From Cepaea nemoralis (lineage: Eukaryota; Mollusca; Gastropoda; Stylommatophora; Helicidae), in the NCBI GenBank assembly GCA_014155875.1, contig JACEFZ010013212.1:279001-343000 (forward strand): DNA of 64,000 nt. Direction: 5' to 3'. Shown here piece after piece: positions 28,641 to 55,056 of the stretch. Under the pieces are notes generated by a model, which worked only from the letters and a program-made list of their open reading frames with translations, was not told the DNA's origin and made no database searches. Within the stretch, counting starts at the first letter, position 1, and each line of letters starts with the position of its first letter. The position numbers were made by a program, and so were the translations under genes.

Positions 28641-28959
28641 AGGACTATGCTTGGGGTTTTTCTTTTTAAAATCATTCTGCTGAGGTTTTCTCATGCTTGC
28701 CTCCCCAACTCCATTCTTATTGGGTTTGTCCAGGAATTATTTGCTGAGCTTTTATTTCCTGGACACCATCTCTGTTCATCTCAACTATCTTGTCTTGTTA
28801 TTTCCTTCAAAATGTCACAAGTTAAGTAAAATGTTTCCACTATCTTATAATTTCCATCCACCAGTCACCATTTAGTAAATTGTTCCAACTATCTTGACTT
28901 TCTAACATTCACCATGTGGTCAACTATTTCCACTATTTTGTCTGATGTTTTAAAATTTT
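28641..28959. other. Nothing recognised
   Basis: T-rich. Short related phrases such as 'caactatcttg' recur, but no gene or repeat family is seen. Confidence 0.5.
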
Positions 28960-29222
28960 GCGTGTGTGCCCTCGCTCAGTCTTCTTGTAGTGCTGGACTG
29001 AATTATGCGTGTAGGTTAGCTTTCCCTATTAACAGTGTCCTTCGCCATCTGGCGAACCCACTCCAAATTCAGAGGTACTTGTAATTTGCACCCCCAAGTC
29101 AGGGTCAGTAGGTCAACATTTTAGTCCAACTGTCCGGTGTAGGGGTTGAACCCCTTACCTTGGCATCAGCACACCGGATGTTTATGAATAGGTGTTCGTA
29201 TCCATTCGGCCATGCTGACCTA
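28960..29222 (-). mobile_element. SINE-C, reverse orientation
   Basis: Complete head and body on the reverse strand, about 320 bp downstream of the + strand copy, so transcripts could fold into a hairpin. Ends with the complement of GGTCAGCATGGC. Confidence 0.88.
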
Positions 29223-29603
29223 TTCTTGTCTGATTATTCATTTCTAAAAGTAAGCATTCAATCTTTGTTTCCAGTTTTCATCTTCTTCAACATAAAATTG
29301 TAAGAGATCCAGCTACAACCACAATTGATACCACAGGTATTGATTCGCTCTCACAGAGGTAACAGAAATAAGTGGAGATCTGAGGGCACACATGTCAGTA
29401 TAACATTTCTTAGTTACTGGATGTTGTGTGGAGAATAAAACTTAATGACAACTTGCAAACTTTGATGGCACAAGTGGAAGATGATGAAATAATGAGAAGA
29501 GAGGCATCGGAGAAGATCACAGCAACTGGAACGATCTGCGGTAGAAAAGGACACACACAGAAATTATGCTTGATGGTCTCAGAAATGTCAACAGAATTGA
29601 TCC
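29223..29603. other. Nothing recognised
   Basis: A short open frame at 29426-29656 reads into the SINE-A head and has a zinc-knuckle-like 'CGRKGHTQKLC'. This might be a remnant of a retrotransposon gag, but it is too short to assign. Confidence 0.35.
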
Positions 29604-29712
29604 TATGGGAAGGTAACCCGGTCAACAGATGCCCGAAGAAGTCAGCTCTGCTGTAAACAGGCACAACACAATTACGTCTATAACAACATTCTGGACGAAC
29701 GCTGAAGAAAAA
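29604..29712 (+). mobile_element. SINE-A, internally shortened
   Basis: Head GGAAGGTAACCCGGTCAAC, then directly 'agctctgctgtaaacagg', and the 3' end CTGGACGAACGCTGAAG. About 30 bp of the middle are missing. Confidence 0.8.
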
Positions 29713-29939
29713 GATCCAGAACTCCAGGAATCAAGATTTGTAGAGACATGAACGCCCATGCTACCCCACAAGGCACATGATAATTAATAGAACATTTTCT
29801 ACCCAAAAAGTGATGATGTCAGCAATATTTTCCAAGGATTTATTCCCAGAAATGACACCAGGACAATCCTGACAAACAGAAATGTATACCAAGCATTAAA
29901 GATAGTAAAAGTAGCAGATATTGCAGTTAGCACATGAAG

Positions 29940-30175
29940 TGGTCGGTCTTCACACATTCTAGGTTACGACACAATGAAGAAGGGTGGAGAGCTTCATTTC
30001 CTCACCCCCTTTCCTATCCAAAAAAATTTGGACAATTACCTGGCACCAATTCTATAAGGCTGGGTTCATGCCAGAGCCATTTAGGCAGAAAAAAGAACTG
30101 TTCTCTGTCGGGGATTGATCCCAGACCACTGTCTCAGAGAACAAGTGCACTAACCACTAAACCAGTTCATAAATA
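29940..30175 (-). mobile_element. tRNA-derived SINE
   Basis: On the reverse strand TGGTTTAGTGGTTAGTGCAC (A box) is followed by GGGATCAATCCC (B box) at tRNA-like spacing. The body extends to about 29940. A different family from SINE-B and SINE-C. Confidence 0.7.
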
Positions 30176-30189
30176 AACACATATGTAGT

Positions 30190-30774
30190 GTCTAGTCTCG
30201 TAGAAGTAGAATAAAGAAGTAGAGACCAGAGGACGCACCGGAGGATGTTATTTCTGCGTAACTACAATACCAGTGAGACACGAGTAACGATAGTATAGAA
30301 ATACATAGAAGGTAAATAGTAAGGAGAATATTAATTAAAGACAGCAATGAGAGGTCATTTATTGTAGGTAAAAGCATCAACAGTGTACAAAATAAACACT
30401 TCAACGATGAATCAAAGGTAGTCTCGACGCTAAGGTAACTTATCTGACTATTCCACAAAACTTTTGGTTGGAGGTTGTCGACAACGAAATACCTACAACC
30501 TGTGGAGGAAACTTTACTGACCGAGGCCGAAGTCCAGAAAGTCTGTATATGCTGTTCAAAATGCAAGAGGATGGACTTAATTAAACCGGGTTTATCCCAT
30601 AAGAATTGGTCTCTTTCCGCAGGGCGGCCTGGAGAAAGCATCGCACAAACTCCAGCGACGGCCCCCAGGAGTTTCTAAGAAAACTCCACTCGTGAATTGA
30701 GCGATGTAGGCTGGAACTGAACAAGGCAGGCAACATAACCATTTCGCTGCAGAGACTCAATGTATTGTGTGCAA
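30190..30774. other. Unassigned sequence with mixed small frames
   Basis: No recognisable domain. GC content changes near 30600-30700, which might mark part of an unidentified insertion. Confidence 0.4.
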
Positions 30775-30874
30775 ACATAATCTACATTCTCATGTTTTGT
30801 GTGGGAACAATCTACATTCTCATGTTTTGTGTGGGAACACAACCTACATTCTCATATGCTTTGTGTGCGAACAT
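30775..30874 (+). repeat. ~32-bp tandem repeat, left part
   Basis: Units of 'acctacattctcat' plus 'tgttttgtgtgggaaca', continuing at 33382-33480 after the 2.5-kb insertion. Confidence 0.85.
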
Positions 30875-33381
30875 GTGACAACACCCGGATCTTGGTGGTT
30901 GTCGATAATATTTAGTTGGGATTCTTGATTGCCTTCCGTCTACCCTCCCTCCAATTGCCCCGGACAACTCCACCTATATGAGGACTGCGGATACACGAAG
31001 ACACCTAACTGACTATAAGAGAACGCTCTTATAACAGGAAAATCTAGAATCTTTATTGGAGATTCAAACCCTGACAAACAGACATATAGACGTGAACAGT
31101 TGAGTGAGAGTAGTCTGCCGGACATTCTCATCATCCCACTAGAGGTATGTCAGTTTGTAGACACAGGTGGTCGGACAGTCACCTGAACCTGTATGATGCT
31201 TCCTGGAGCCTCGGGACTTGAGCCTGGTAGGTTTCAGCAGTCATTAACTGCACGGCCTTCTGCACCCTCTAGTCACAGCAAAAAGCCACTAGCCCACAGA
31301 AAAGAGGCAACCAGCCCACAGCAAACAGCAACTACAAAGGGCACTCGCCCACAGCTAACAGCAAAAGGGATCCTGTAAACAAGAACAGGCCCGGTGTACA
31401 CATCCAACACAACTTTAAATAATATATACCACACCAAACTGCACACCCTAACATCCTCTCTATTGTGGTCAGTCCCTTGGGCTCAGACCACTTTTGTATG
31501 TCTGACTTCCCAGACAGACCTCAGACAGGTTAGGTTACAACTCTTAGTAATCCTAACTTAAGTCCTGTAATCTTTTCAGCCACAAATCTCATACCAAATA
31601 GATAGAAGATAAGGTGACAGGTTCCCTTCATGAGGATGGCAGAATTCCATACCTCTTATGGAGATCATCAAGTGTTTTGGCCTGGATCATCTTTCTTAAT
31701 CACAATCTGTTTCATCAGAAAAGTAGATAAGCATATCAGGGTACCTCAGGTAACTATTCTATGACACCTCCAAGGTTACTGCAAGATGCTCAGACTGCAA
31801 TGGTAAAGTAACTAACCTAAAATACTGAATTAAAGACCAGACAAACAACAGAAGAGTTTTATGATCTTGTGTTTGTCGCTGTCCACTTTTTTCTTTGGGT
31901 ATGTGGATAGTCTGGTGTGTGTGTGCGTGCGTGTAGCTAACAACCCCATGCATAAATGCCTTTATCTACCTAGGAATTGTGTAGAGTTAAACACTAAGAA
32001 CAATCTGGTTCCGATGAAAGTACAAAGACAATAGAAAGTTAAACCAGCCTGACATATTGTTCCTTTATTATTGAAGGACGTGTTGTGTCAGATAACACTG
32101 ATGAAATAACCAAAGGTTACATGTGTGGGTGTCTTCCCGCCATTATATTGGCCCAAGGTGAGGAACACCCTAGAAGGTGTGAAAATCTTTGGTTCCCCGG
32201 GACTACACCCAGTTAAATAACACCAAGCCTGGGTGTCAATAATCACCTCCCAGCCTATAGCCTCCCTACATATCTGGGTTTCACCTTGATAAGAAACGCG
32301 TGGTTCTCTTGCATCGCATGATGCTGACTACCAAGTACTTGTTTCAAACTGCCACCTGATGATGATTCAAAAGTACCATTGTCAAACCTATCCATTATGG
32401 TAATCAAATAAAGCTCTGTTCAAGAGAAAATTCTCTATAAGAACAATATTTCCCTAATGTACCCCATTATTGAGATAAGGCGTCGAATGTATTGATAATT
32501 CGCCTCAACCAGACTGCCCCACGGAAGTGGCTAGCCAAATCCATTTCATCTTGTTCGCTGAACTCACACTCTCGCGTATATCTAGGTCGACGTCAGAGCA
32601 CCGGCTGGCTATACGGCTGCCTGCCTGGTTGATAATTGACCCACAACTTGTGTCCGCTGACCTTAGGTCAACTTGTACATCTAATTCAGGGCACAAGCTT
32701 ACGACGCAACTGGCCTGCCTGGTCAATAATTGACCAACCACTGAAAAACAAACCTCAGTTAAGCGACGCCAAGTATAAATGTGTTACCTTTAACTTAGGA
32801 ACGCTTAGTCAACAGCCATTGATCCGATAGCTTCCTCAAGACCCCAGCTGTAGGTACCTTTCTGGGTCCCCAGAAGATGCAACATAATACAGCTGGGCGA
32901 GGAAGTGGCCTCTTGTCTCAATGACAGACTATACCTCTGCTGTAGATCGATCTCTAGCCCTTAGAGATGCATATGAATACAGCTGGCTATAGACACGGCC
33001 TCTTGTCTCAACGACTAACTATCGAATGGCCTCTTCGGGTCGGGTCCGGAAGTACACTACCATCACGGAACCCGCCGATCATCTCCGAGAATTACCTCAC
33101 GAAAGTGATGGTAACTCAATTCCCTGAGATTTATCTGAATGTGCGATTTACGACAGCAAGTATCTACGCACACTCCAAGAGTTGAGTTACGTTTCTTAGA
33201 ACCAGTAAGTTCATGACACCCCCGATACATAACTGCGTGTGAACCCAAACGGCGGTCCAAACTCTTTTTACTTGGAGACCCTCACTCACCCACCTTAAAA
33301 TGGGGCCTAGCCGCATGAATGAGGTGAACAAAAGTGGGGAATGAACTGTCCCATCTGAGGCCCACTTCTGTTTCGCGACAG
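30875..33381. mobile_element. 2.5-kb insertion, unclassified (LTR-like ends)
   Basis: The segment splits one tandem array, with gaacat on both sides (30869-30874 and 33382-33387). It begins 'tgtgacaacacccgg' if one base of the duplication is counted, and ends 'ttcgcgacag', reminiscent of LTR ends. No reverse transcriptase, integrase or transposase could be read. It carries internal duplications ('ggcctcttgtctcaa' twice near 32910 and 32995; 'aattgaccaacc' and 'aattgacccacaac'). It may be a solo LTR, a non-autonomous LTR element or something new. Confidence 0.55.
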
Positions 33382-33480
33382 GAACATAACCTACATTCTC
33401 ATATATTTTTTAGTGCAAATGTAACCTACATTCTGATATGCTTTGTGCAGGAACATAACATACACTCATATTGCCTTTCT
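33382..33480 (+). repeat. ~32-bp tandem repeat, right part
   Basis: Three diverged units ('aacctacattctcatat', 'gtaacctacattctgatatg', 'aacatacactcatatt') that continue the array of 30775-30874. Confidence 0.8.
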
Positions 33481-34175
33481 GCAGATGTCAAGGTCTAGTG
33501 CCAATCTGGCAATTGTCACAGGTTTCTAAAGTCCAAATAAAAGCAAAATGACTAAGAAGCTCAGATAAAGGCGTACATTCCAACCGAAGTCTTCACCAAC
33601 AGGACCAAAAAAAAAAAATAATAACACAGACAACATAAAAGAATCTGTGTCATCTGTGTATTATTGTCTTATATTTGTTGTCTTAATTGAACTAGGTTTA
33701 AAAAAAAAAAATCACCTGTATCGGATAGTTTTCTTCCGTCGAGCTTCATCGTAATATTTTTAATATTTCATGTTTTTATTTGGTCTCAAGTCACAGCTCA
33801 GAAGCAAACAACGTCCATGTTTTTTTATACTACAGATTAATAAGTCTGGAGTGGGGAAAGAAATCTCTGTAACACACTTCCTATAAAGGTGGTACTTAGT
33901 TACCAGATGCAAGTCCTTATCATGAATGCAAATGCCCTGAATGGCAAAAATGGTGTTCAAACTCTCATGGGACATGAACCAACAATCCATGACTGTTGAT
34001 GCTATTGGCATAACCAGCCGTCAGTGATGTAAACATGTTATCTACAGCAGTCAAAATAGTAGATAAAAGTATCGGGTACTTCAGTTTTAATTCTCCGCAA
34101 ACAAATGAACCCCGGGAGTTCCCGGGAAATCACATGACATCAGGGTGATTCCATAGTGGGTGTAGAGGTGTGTTG
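33481..34175. other. Intergenic, nothing recognised
   Basis: AT-rich, with A-runs at 33607 and 33700. No repeat or gene seen. Confidence 0.5.
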
Positions 34176-34809
34176 ATTTATTGTGTAATGTATTTATTGA
34201 AATAAAGAATCATATAAATTGATGAATGTGTTGTCGATCACTTCCGGTTGAGTGTGTGGTGGTGGACTGCTAGACTGATTGATGGATGCAATGTTTCTGG
34301 GCCCGGAAGGCCCTCAATGTCGTTGGAGTGTATATCCATATCTTGTGCTACTCGTATTATCTTGTGTATGTCCCATCTTTCTGCGCTCATCTTTGATGTA
34401 TCCGAGGACCAGTTTGCGAAGTCAATGATATGCGGTTTTGGGTACATCTTGCTGCAAATATGCTTATCAACCGACCACGAAGTGAATCCCGATATCCCTA
34501 TTCTGAAAATTGATGATCCAACCAGACCCAGGTCAGTGCTAAAAATTACGCGGTTTGTTTGTGGTGAATTAAAAATGAAGTACCAAGTATCGTAGGAAGA
34601 AATTATTGCTAGGAAGATTTCTTCACGGTAGTAAAAGGGACATGATCCAAATGGCATTAACAGTAACAATGAACATGAGAAAAATGAACAACTTGTTAAC
34701 AAGAATTTCTCGCTAGCTACAAAATAACACAGCCGCATTTGCACACTGCACAAACACTGGGATTATGTTCACCCAAGGTGATAGTCTTCATGCCTCGGCC
34801 TTCCTGGCG
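34176..34809 (-). other. Probable UBE2Z 3' UTR
   Basis: Follows the UBE2Z stop without transposons. On the reverse strand AATAAA occurs at 34177-34182 and 34193-34198 as candidate polyadenylation signals. A 171-residue open frame across it shows no known domain and is taken as chance. Confidence 0.6.
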
Positions 34810-49945
<15,136 letters not shown>

Positions 49946-50013
49946 CTAGTCATAAGAAGACACAAGTAAATTAATGAGTTGTACTATTCAAGAAATTATT
50001 CAAATTAAACACA

Positions 50014-50075
50014 TACAGCGAAATGTGCCAGTCAACAAACTGTGAAATAATGCCTTAATTATGCCTTTATTATAA
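50014..50075 (+). mobile_element. Penelope-like 3' UTR fragment
   Basis: 'catacagcgaaatgtgccag' and 'tcaacaaactgtg', related to 43540-43600. Confidence 0.5.
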
Positions 50076-50081
50076 TCTTCT

Positions 50082-50600
50082 GCTTCTTCAGTGTTCCGAG
50101 CCATTGAGGTTCTTTGCTGCAGATACAATCCGTCTCCATTCATCTCTCAGGTTGACCTTCTCTTGCCAGTCGTTGATTCCAAGTGCTTGAAGGTCTGTAT
50201 ATATGTTATCTCTCCCCATCTTCTTGGTCTACCTCTGGGTCTACGGTCATTTATTTCCTTTGTGTAAGCAAGTTTTGTTTCCCTATTGTCTTCCATTCTT
50301 TCTATATGCCCAGCCATTGTAGTCTATTAGCCTTCATGATACCAGTGATTAGCGGGGACTTAAACAGATCATAAATGTCTTTATTACTTCTTTTTCTCCA
50401 CTCTCCACTTTGTGTATCTCTAATGGGTCCAAAGATGCGTCTTAAAACTTTGTTCTCAAAGATTTGTAACAAGGCTTCGTCTCCTTTCGTTGTACTCCAG
50501 GTTTCAGAGCCATACAGCACAACGTGCCTGATCACTGTTTTGTATATTGAGATTTTGGTGTTACGAGATAGTGCATTTGATTTTAGTAGATGTTGCAGTG
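50082..50600 (-). mobile_element. LINE-GAA, 3' part
   Basis: On the reverse strand it encodes VLYGSETWSTTKGDEALLQ, then RIFGPIRDTQSGEW and KANRLQWLGI, the reverse transcriptase thumb of the same family as 61777-62600. It ends GTGTTCC-type 3' end and GAAGAAG. ttataat on both sides may be a target duplication. Confidence 0.8.
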
Positions 50601-50689
50601 CATAATGTAGTTATAATGCCTTCATAAATAACAAAATTAGGTACCTGTCCTTAAACAATGTCAGAAAGCAACACCAGCCACTATATTAT

Positions 50690-50830
50690 ACTAGGCACTT
50701 TGCTCAGTTGCTTGCTTTTGCTTTCTGAACAACTAATACACATACACAAAATAAACAAGGTGGCCTGCTACAAAATCGTCTACAGCTTATTTGAAACATT
50801 CAAATCGGTATGACGGGGAACTGTAAAACT
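50690..50830 (+). repeat. Rep-D fragment
   Basis: 'ttgcttttgctttctgaaca', 'ctacagcttatttgaaac'. Diverged. Confidence 0.5.
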
Positions 50831-50959
50831 ATCACACATCAAATTTACCCAGAACCAGGAGTAACACAATCCAGGATGTAAATTGCCATACATGTTCAAC
50901 CATTAGTTTGATATTACATTATAACATGTATTAAATAATGTTAATTAGCAAAAAGAAGA

Positions 50960-51770
50960 CACAGATTATGTCACAAGGTGTACAAGGGGTACTGTCAATC
51001 TTTATTGACGACGATGGTAGACCATTTTACATATCTAGGATCAGTGGTAAATAGCAAATTATCCCTAGATCAGGAAATCAACATCCGGATTTGTAAGGCA
51101 GCAACAACAATGAACAGGTTAAGAAAAAGAGTGGGAGAACAGGGAGCTTACTGCCAAAACAAGAGTCCTTGTCTATCAAGCCTGTGTCCTTAGTACTCTT
51201 CTTTATGGCAGTGAAACCTGGACAACTTACTCACACCAAGAGAAACGTTTAAACAGCTTTCACGTGCTGTGTCTGCAAAGAATTCTTGGTATTAAGTGGC
51301 AAGACAAAATCACAAATACTGAAGTATTGGAAAGATCAGGTTGTGTGACAGTTTATTCCATGCTCAGTCTTCGTAGACTTAGGTGGATAGGACATCTTAG
51401 GAGGATGGATGATGGTAGAATACCAAAGGATATCTTTTTTGGTGAATTACAGATGGGTAAGAGATCTCAGGGTCGGCCTCTACTACAATACAAAGATGTG
51501 TGTAAGCGGGACATGATTGATACAGGCATTGATAATGCACAGTGGGAGCAAGTCGCCGCTGAACGTGTTGCGTGGAGGGCAAAGATCAGAAATGGAATAA
51601 AGACAAAGAAGAAAATTATTGCAGATAAGCGTGTGAGACGCAAGATGGTGCATGATGGTGGAAATGACCACGTGTTCACATGCACCCACTGTGAATGAAC
51701 ATTTACAGCGCAAATTGGCCTTATCAGTCACATTCGCTACCCCCAGGTAAAAGTTATTATGCCTTTTTAA
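50960..51770 (+). pseudogene. LINE-Z reverse transcriptase C-terminus with zinc finger
   Basis: 978-1193 of the second kilobase-block of 50-51 kb encodes DHFTYLGSVVNSKLSLDQEI; 51195-51698 encodes STLLYGSETWTTYSHQEKRL, then LGIKWQDKITNTEVLERSG, RRLRWIGHLRRMDDGRIPK and GKRSQGRPLLQYKDVCKRD. The end is a C2H2-like finger, CTHCE-stop-TFTAQIGLISHIR. The finger is interrupted by a TGA. It is the + strand relative of 55188-56257. A frameshift near 51190 and the stop make it dead. Confidence 0.82.
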
Positions 51771-52204
51771 AGCACAAACTATCGTCTGTCAAGACGGCAA
51801 GGTGCCAATGAAATAATGTTAACAAATAAATGGCAAATGTTACCTGCTGTTTGAATTGTCCAATAATTTTCTTAGCCCTTATTAGCAACAGCAACAAAAG
51901 AGAGAAAAAGTGATAAGATCATGAATTATGTTCAGTTTTTCTACCTCTGCTCATAATCCAGTAATGGGTTCTACAGGCAGGAGCAAGGAATCATCATAAC
52001 AATCACGTTAAACATCCTTGTATTTTACAGGGCAAAACATCACCCTTTCTTTGAGTGTACTATAAATAATGTTGTGGACATATTTTCTCAGTTTTGACAT
52101 TTAGCCTGGACAGCGATATATTTAGACTGCTCTTTGTTATTTCCAACCATCTTGCGTTGAAATATGAATGATCTGTAAAAATAGGGTTAAAAATATGACT
52201 GATC

Positions 52205-52250
52205 TAGCAGGTCCGCATGGTCGAATGGGTAAGAACGCGCATGTTTTAAA
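52205..52250 (+). mobile_element. SINE-C head fragment
   Basis: 'ggtccgcatggtcgaatggg' and 'taagaacgcgc' resemble the SINE-C A-box region only. 51771-52204 shows nothing recognisable. Confidence 0.45.
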
Positions 52251-52296
52251 TATTGTCTATATATGCTAATAATATTAGCAATGTCAGTCGTCATTC

Positions 52297-54160
52297 GCAC
52301 TGCGAGCGCTAAGTCGCATTATCCCGTCAAGAAGCCTGATACGCGGGAAAATGTCACGTGGAAAGTCGAACAACAAGAAACATGCGGTTTCCAAGATGTG
52401 CAGCGTGGGATCCGACAAGAAGAAGAAGAATGTGGAGAGCCTACCTGCTAACTGCATCAAAGAGCCTGATAATTCAGCTATTACTGAAGCTACCACGAGG
52501 GAGAAGAACGACAGCCCAACACAGACAAGAATCAAGACAACAGAGAAGATGGAGGAGAAAGACACCAGAGCCGGGAACACTGACTCAAAAACAGTCCGAT
52601 GGGTTGTCAAGCGGATACAAGTGGAGCTGACGGACGAAGAAATCCTGAAACAGCTATGAGAAGAGAATCCTCACATAAGATTCATGAAGGCGGAGCGGCT
52701 CCTCACCTACTCCAAGATACCTACAACCTTGGCGGTGGTGATATCGGTGGGCAGAGATATGCCGATAACAGTATCAATCAACAACAGAATGCAGCAGCCA
52801 GAGATTTCATCCCTAAAGTCAACCAATGCTCCAGATGTCAGAGGGCCGGCCACAGCAGAGCAATATGCCGCAGTAATACGGAAATCTGCCGTTACTGCGC
52901 CGATCACCACGCCTTCAAGGAGTGTCCGCTGGCCAAGCTGGACACGGACTTCAGAGCCCCTAACAACAAAAGAAAGTGTGCCAACTGCCTGGGCAAGCAT
53001 GGAGCAAGATACTTGGGCTGTCCGCAACGACACAGAGACGCCTTAAAGATCGCAACTACCACGAAGACATCAGTCAAGGAAGCAATGCGAAGGGGCGAGA
53101 CAGCCACGGGTATAGCACAAGCCGAAAGAGAAAGAGAACAACTTCAAAAACAGATAGACGAATTGAAGAGACAAGTCATGGCACTGCTGACGCCGACCCC
53201 GAATAACGACAACGAAAAACTACTGGCGGAAATGAAGGAGATTTAGCATAACATCAAGCAAGAAGTAGAACATATGGCACTGATTAAGAAGGAGAATGAA
53301 GAGATCCTACAAACCATTAAATCAGAGCAAGAACTACAGAAAGCTGAAATGGAAATACTCTGAAACAAAACAACAGAAGACGAACAAGAAATTACAGAGA
53401 AATCACAGGATGAAAACCAAGAGACCGAGCCTGAACCACAAGCGAAAGCCAGCAGCCCATCCACGATGCCCGAAACATTCAAAGGGAAGCCAATATCCCA
53501 CCAGACATCCGAAGAAAACCGAGATGAGCACCCTGAAGACGGCATGAAGGACGTCCGGAGGCCAGGAATATTGTTCCCTGAGATAACGAGGCAATACAAA
53601 CTCAAGTGCGAGGAATACAGAAAGCGCATGGAAGAAAAAGAAACCCAACGGGAAACCAATGCCCTGCCGTACCGCCACAATGCCAGATATAAAACTCGCA
53701 GATGAATACACATGGCAATACTACATTGAAGACGGAGAAATCATCCCATGGCTGAGCTGAGGAAGCAAGCAAAAGACAGCAAGAACTCAAACGTGGGAAG
53801 CGGACTGAAAGAAAGTGCAAGGAGGCATATCACATCGAAAAGCTTCTACAGTTAATTCACAATTGAGAAGACAAAAATACCAAATAAAAAGTCCTTTTAA
53901 GGACTGCAACCAGTCAAGCCAGGAGCCTGCGCCAACAAAGAAAACCACAAGAGGAAACATGCACAAAAGACAGCCGCCGACCAATCCCACTACTGATGTC
54001 ACAGACACAAACGCTACATAACCAGTCCGAGATAGGACTCACAAGACAAGAATTAGGGTGAATGAACCTACAAAAACCACGGACCTCAACAATAACCACA
54101 GCTGAAAGAAGCAGGTTGAACGAGGCCAAATTTGGAATTTTTGTTTATAAACCAACCAAC
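52297..54160 (+). mobile_element. ORF1-only LINE derivative (HAL1-like)
   Basis: A 1.86-kb unit between caatgtcagtcgtcattc (52279-52296) and caatgtcggttgtcgttc (54161-54178), 15 of 18 equal with only transitions. It holds a LINE ORF1 (52351-53705, broken by frameshifts) and then ends directly in a (CCAA)n-type tail, ataaaccaaccaacc. No endonuclease or reverse transcriptase is present. Confidence 0.75.
52351..53705 (+). pseudogene. LINE ORF1 (gag-like) with three CCHC-type knuckles
   Basis: Order: basic N-terminus (MSRGKSNNKKHAVSK), an RRM-like region (VVKRIQVELTDEEILKQL, then NPHIRFMKAERLLTY and TTLAVVISVGRDMPITVSIN) and zinc knuckles CSRCQRAGHSRAIC, CRYCADHHAFKEC and CANCLGKHGARYLGC. A coiled coil follows (EREREQLQKQIDELKRQVM) and a Glu/Lys-rich tail ending NALPYRHNARYKTRR. 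This is the layout of ORF1 proteins of I/Jockey-group LINEs, which bind the element RNA. The start ATG at 52351 is supported by the basic leader. One stop (52657) and at least two frameshifts (near 52760 and 53245-53290) break it. The tail is longer than usual. Confidence 0.8.
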
Positions 54161-54179
54161 CAATGTCGGTTGTCGTTCT

Positions 54180-55030
54180 TCGTGAGAGGTCATGTTTGGG
54201 GGTGTAACCATTTTTCCCGTAAATTTTTTAGCGACCAAACAGTGACTTCCGGTTTGTAACCATGCTTGCTTATGACCTCATGTATTCAAAAACAGCGTGG
54301 CATATGTCACGGGAAACCACTCTAATAATTGCGGTAGTGGTCCGCCTGCTAAACTGCAAGCGTTTGCCGTTGAGAAACTGTCTTCTCTTGAATTTCTTGA
54401 AGTTTATTTATCAATAGTAAGCTAATTTGTCTTATAACTCCTGTATTTTAAACCAACCTTGACTTTTTGAATTCTCCATACAATTTTACATATATGTGAA
54501 GAGTTTCAACAACGCTGGCTTTTGCTAACGTTCAGGAAAAAATATTTAGCACAACCACGAAAATGAGATATGGCAGTCATAACAAATACTTCAAGATAGT
54601 AGCGCCCATGCAATAGTACTAAACTATAGCGGACCTGTATTTATTTATAATTAGAACTGGCAATTTAACTACTAAAATTAAACACAATACAAGTTTCATT
54701 TGTAGCAGTAATTTATCTGTGTACTTGTATAATTTTTCAGCATTTGACACACCTGAAAATAATTTTGAAAGCCAGTTTTCAGACCCGTTTTTAAACCTGT
54801 AAATAGTGTAAGGAGTATTTTGTTCTTAGCAGTGCAACAGTACATAATTATTTAAATACAATACAGTGAAATAAGTTGTGTGTTTTTTTAAGTTAGTATT
54901 TAATTATTAATTGCTCACTTTTAGATACAGAACAGTGTAATTATGGAGCAGAGGTAGAAATCAATTATTAGCGAAAGAGACTACTTAATTTATGCAGCAG
55001 TTACAAACTTATTTACTTACATTAATGCAT
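54180..55030. other. AT-rich, nothing recognised
   Basis: No coding or repeat similarity seen, apart from a short inverted pair, 'gaggtcatgtttg' and 'atgacctcatgt'. Confidence 0.5.
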
Positions 55031-55056
55031 GATATTTAATCAACAAAAGCTCCCCC

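Noticed and set aside
34238..34753. 171-residue reverse-strand frame downstream of the UBE2Z stop
   Set aside because: Located in the probable 3' UTR, no recognisable domain, and the + strand shows similar chance frames.
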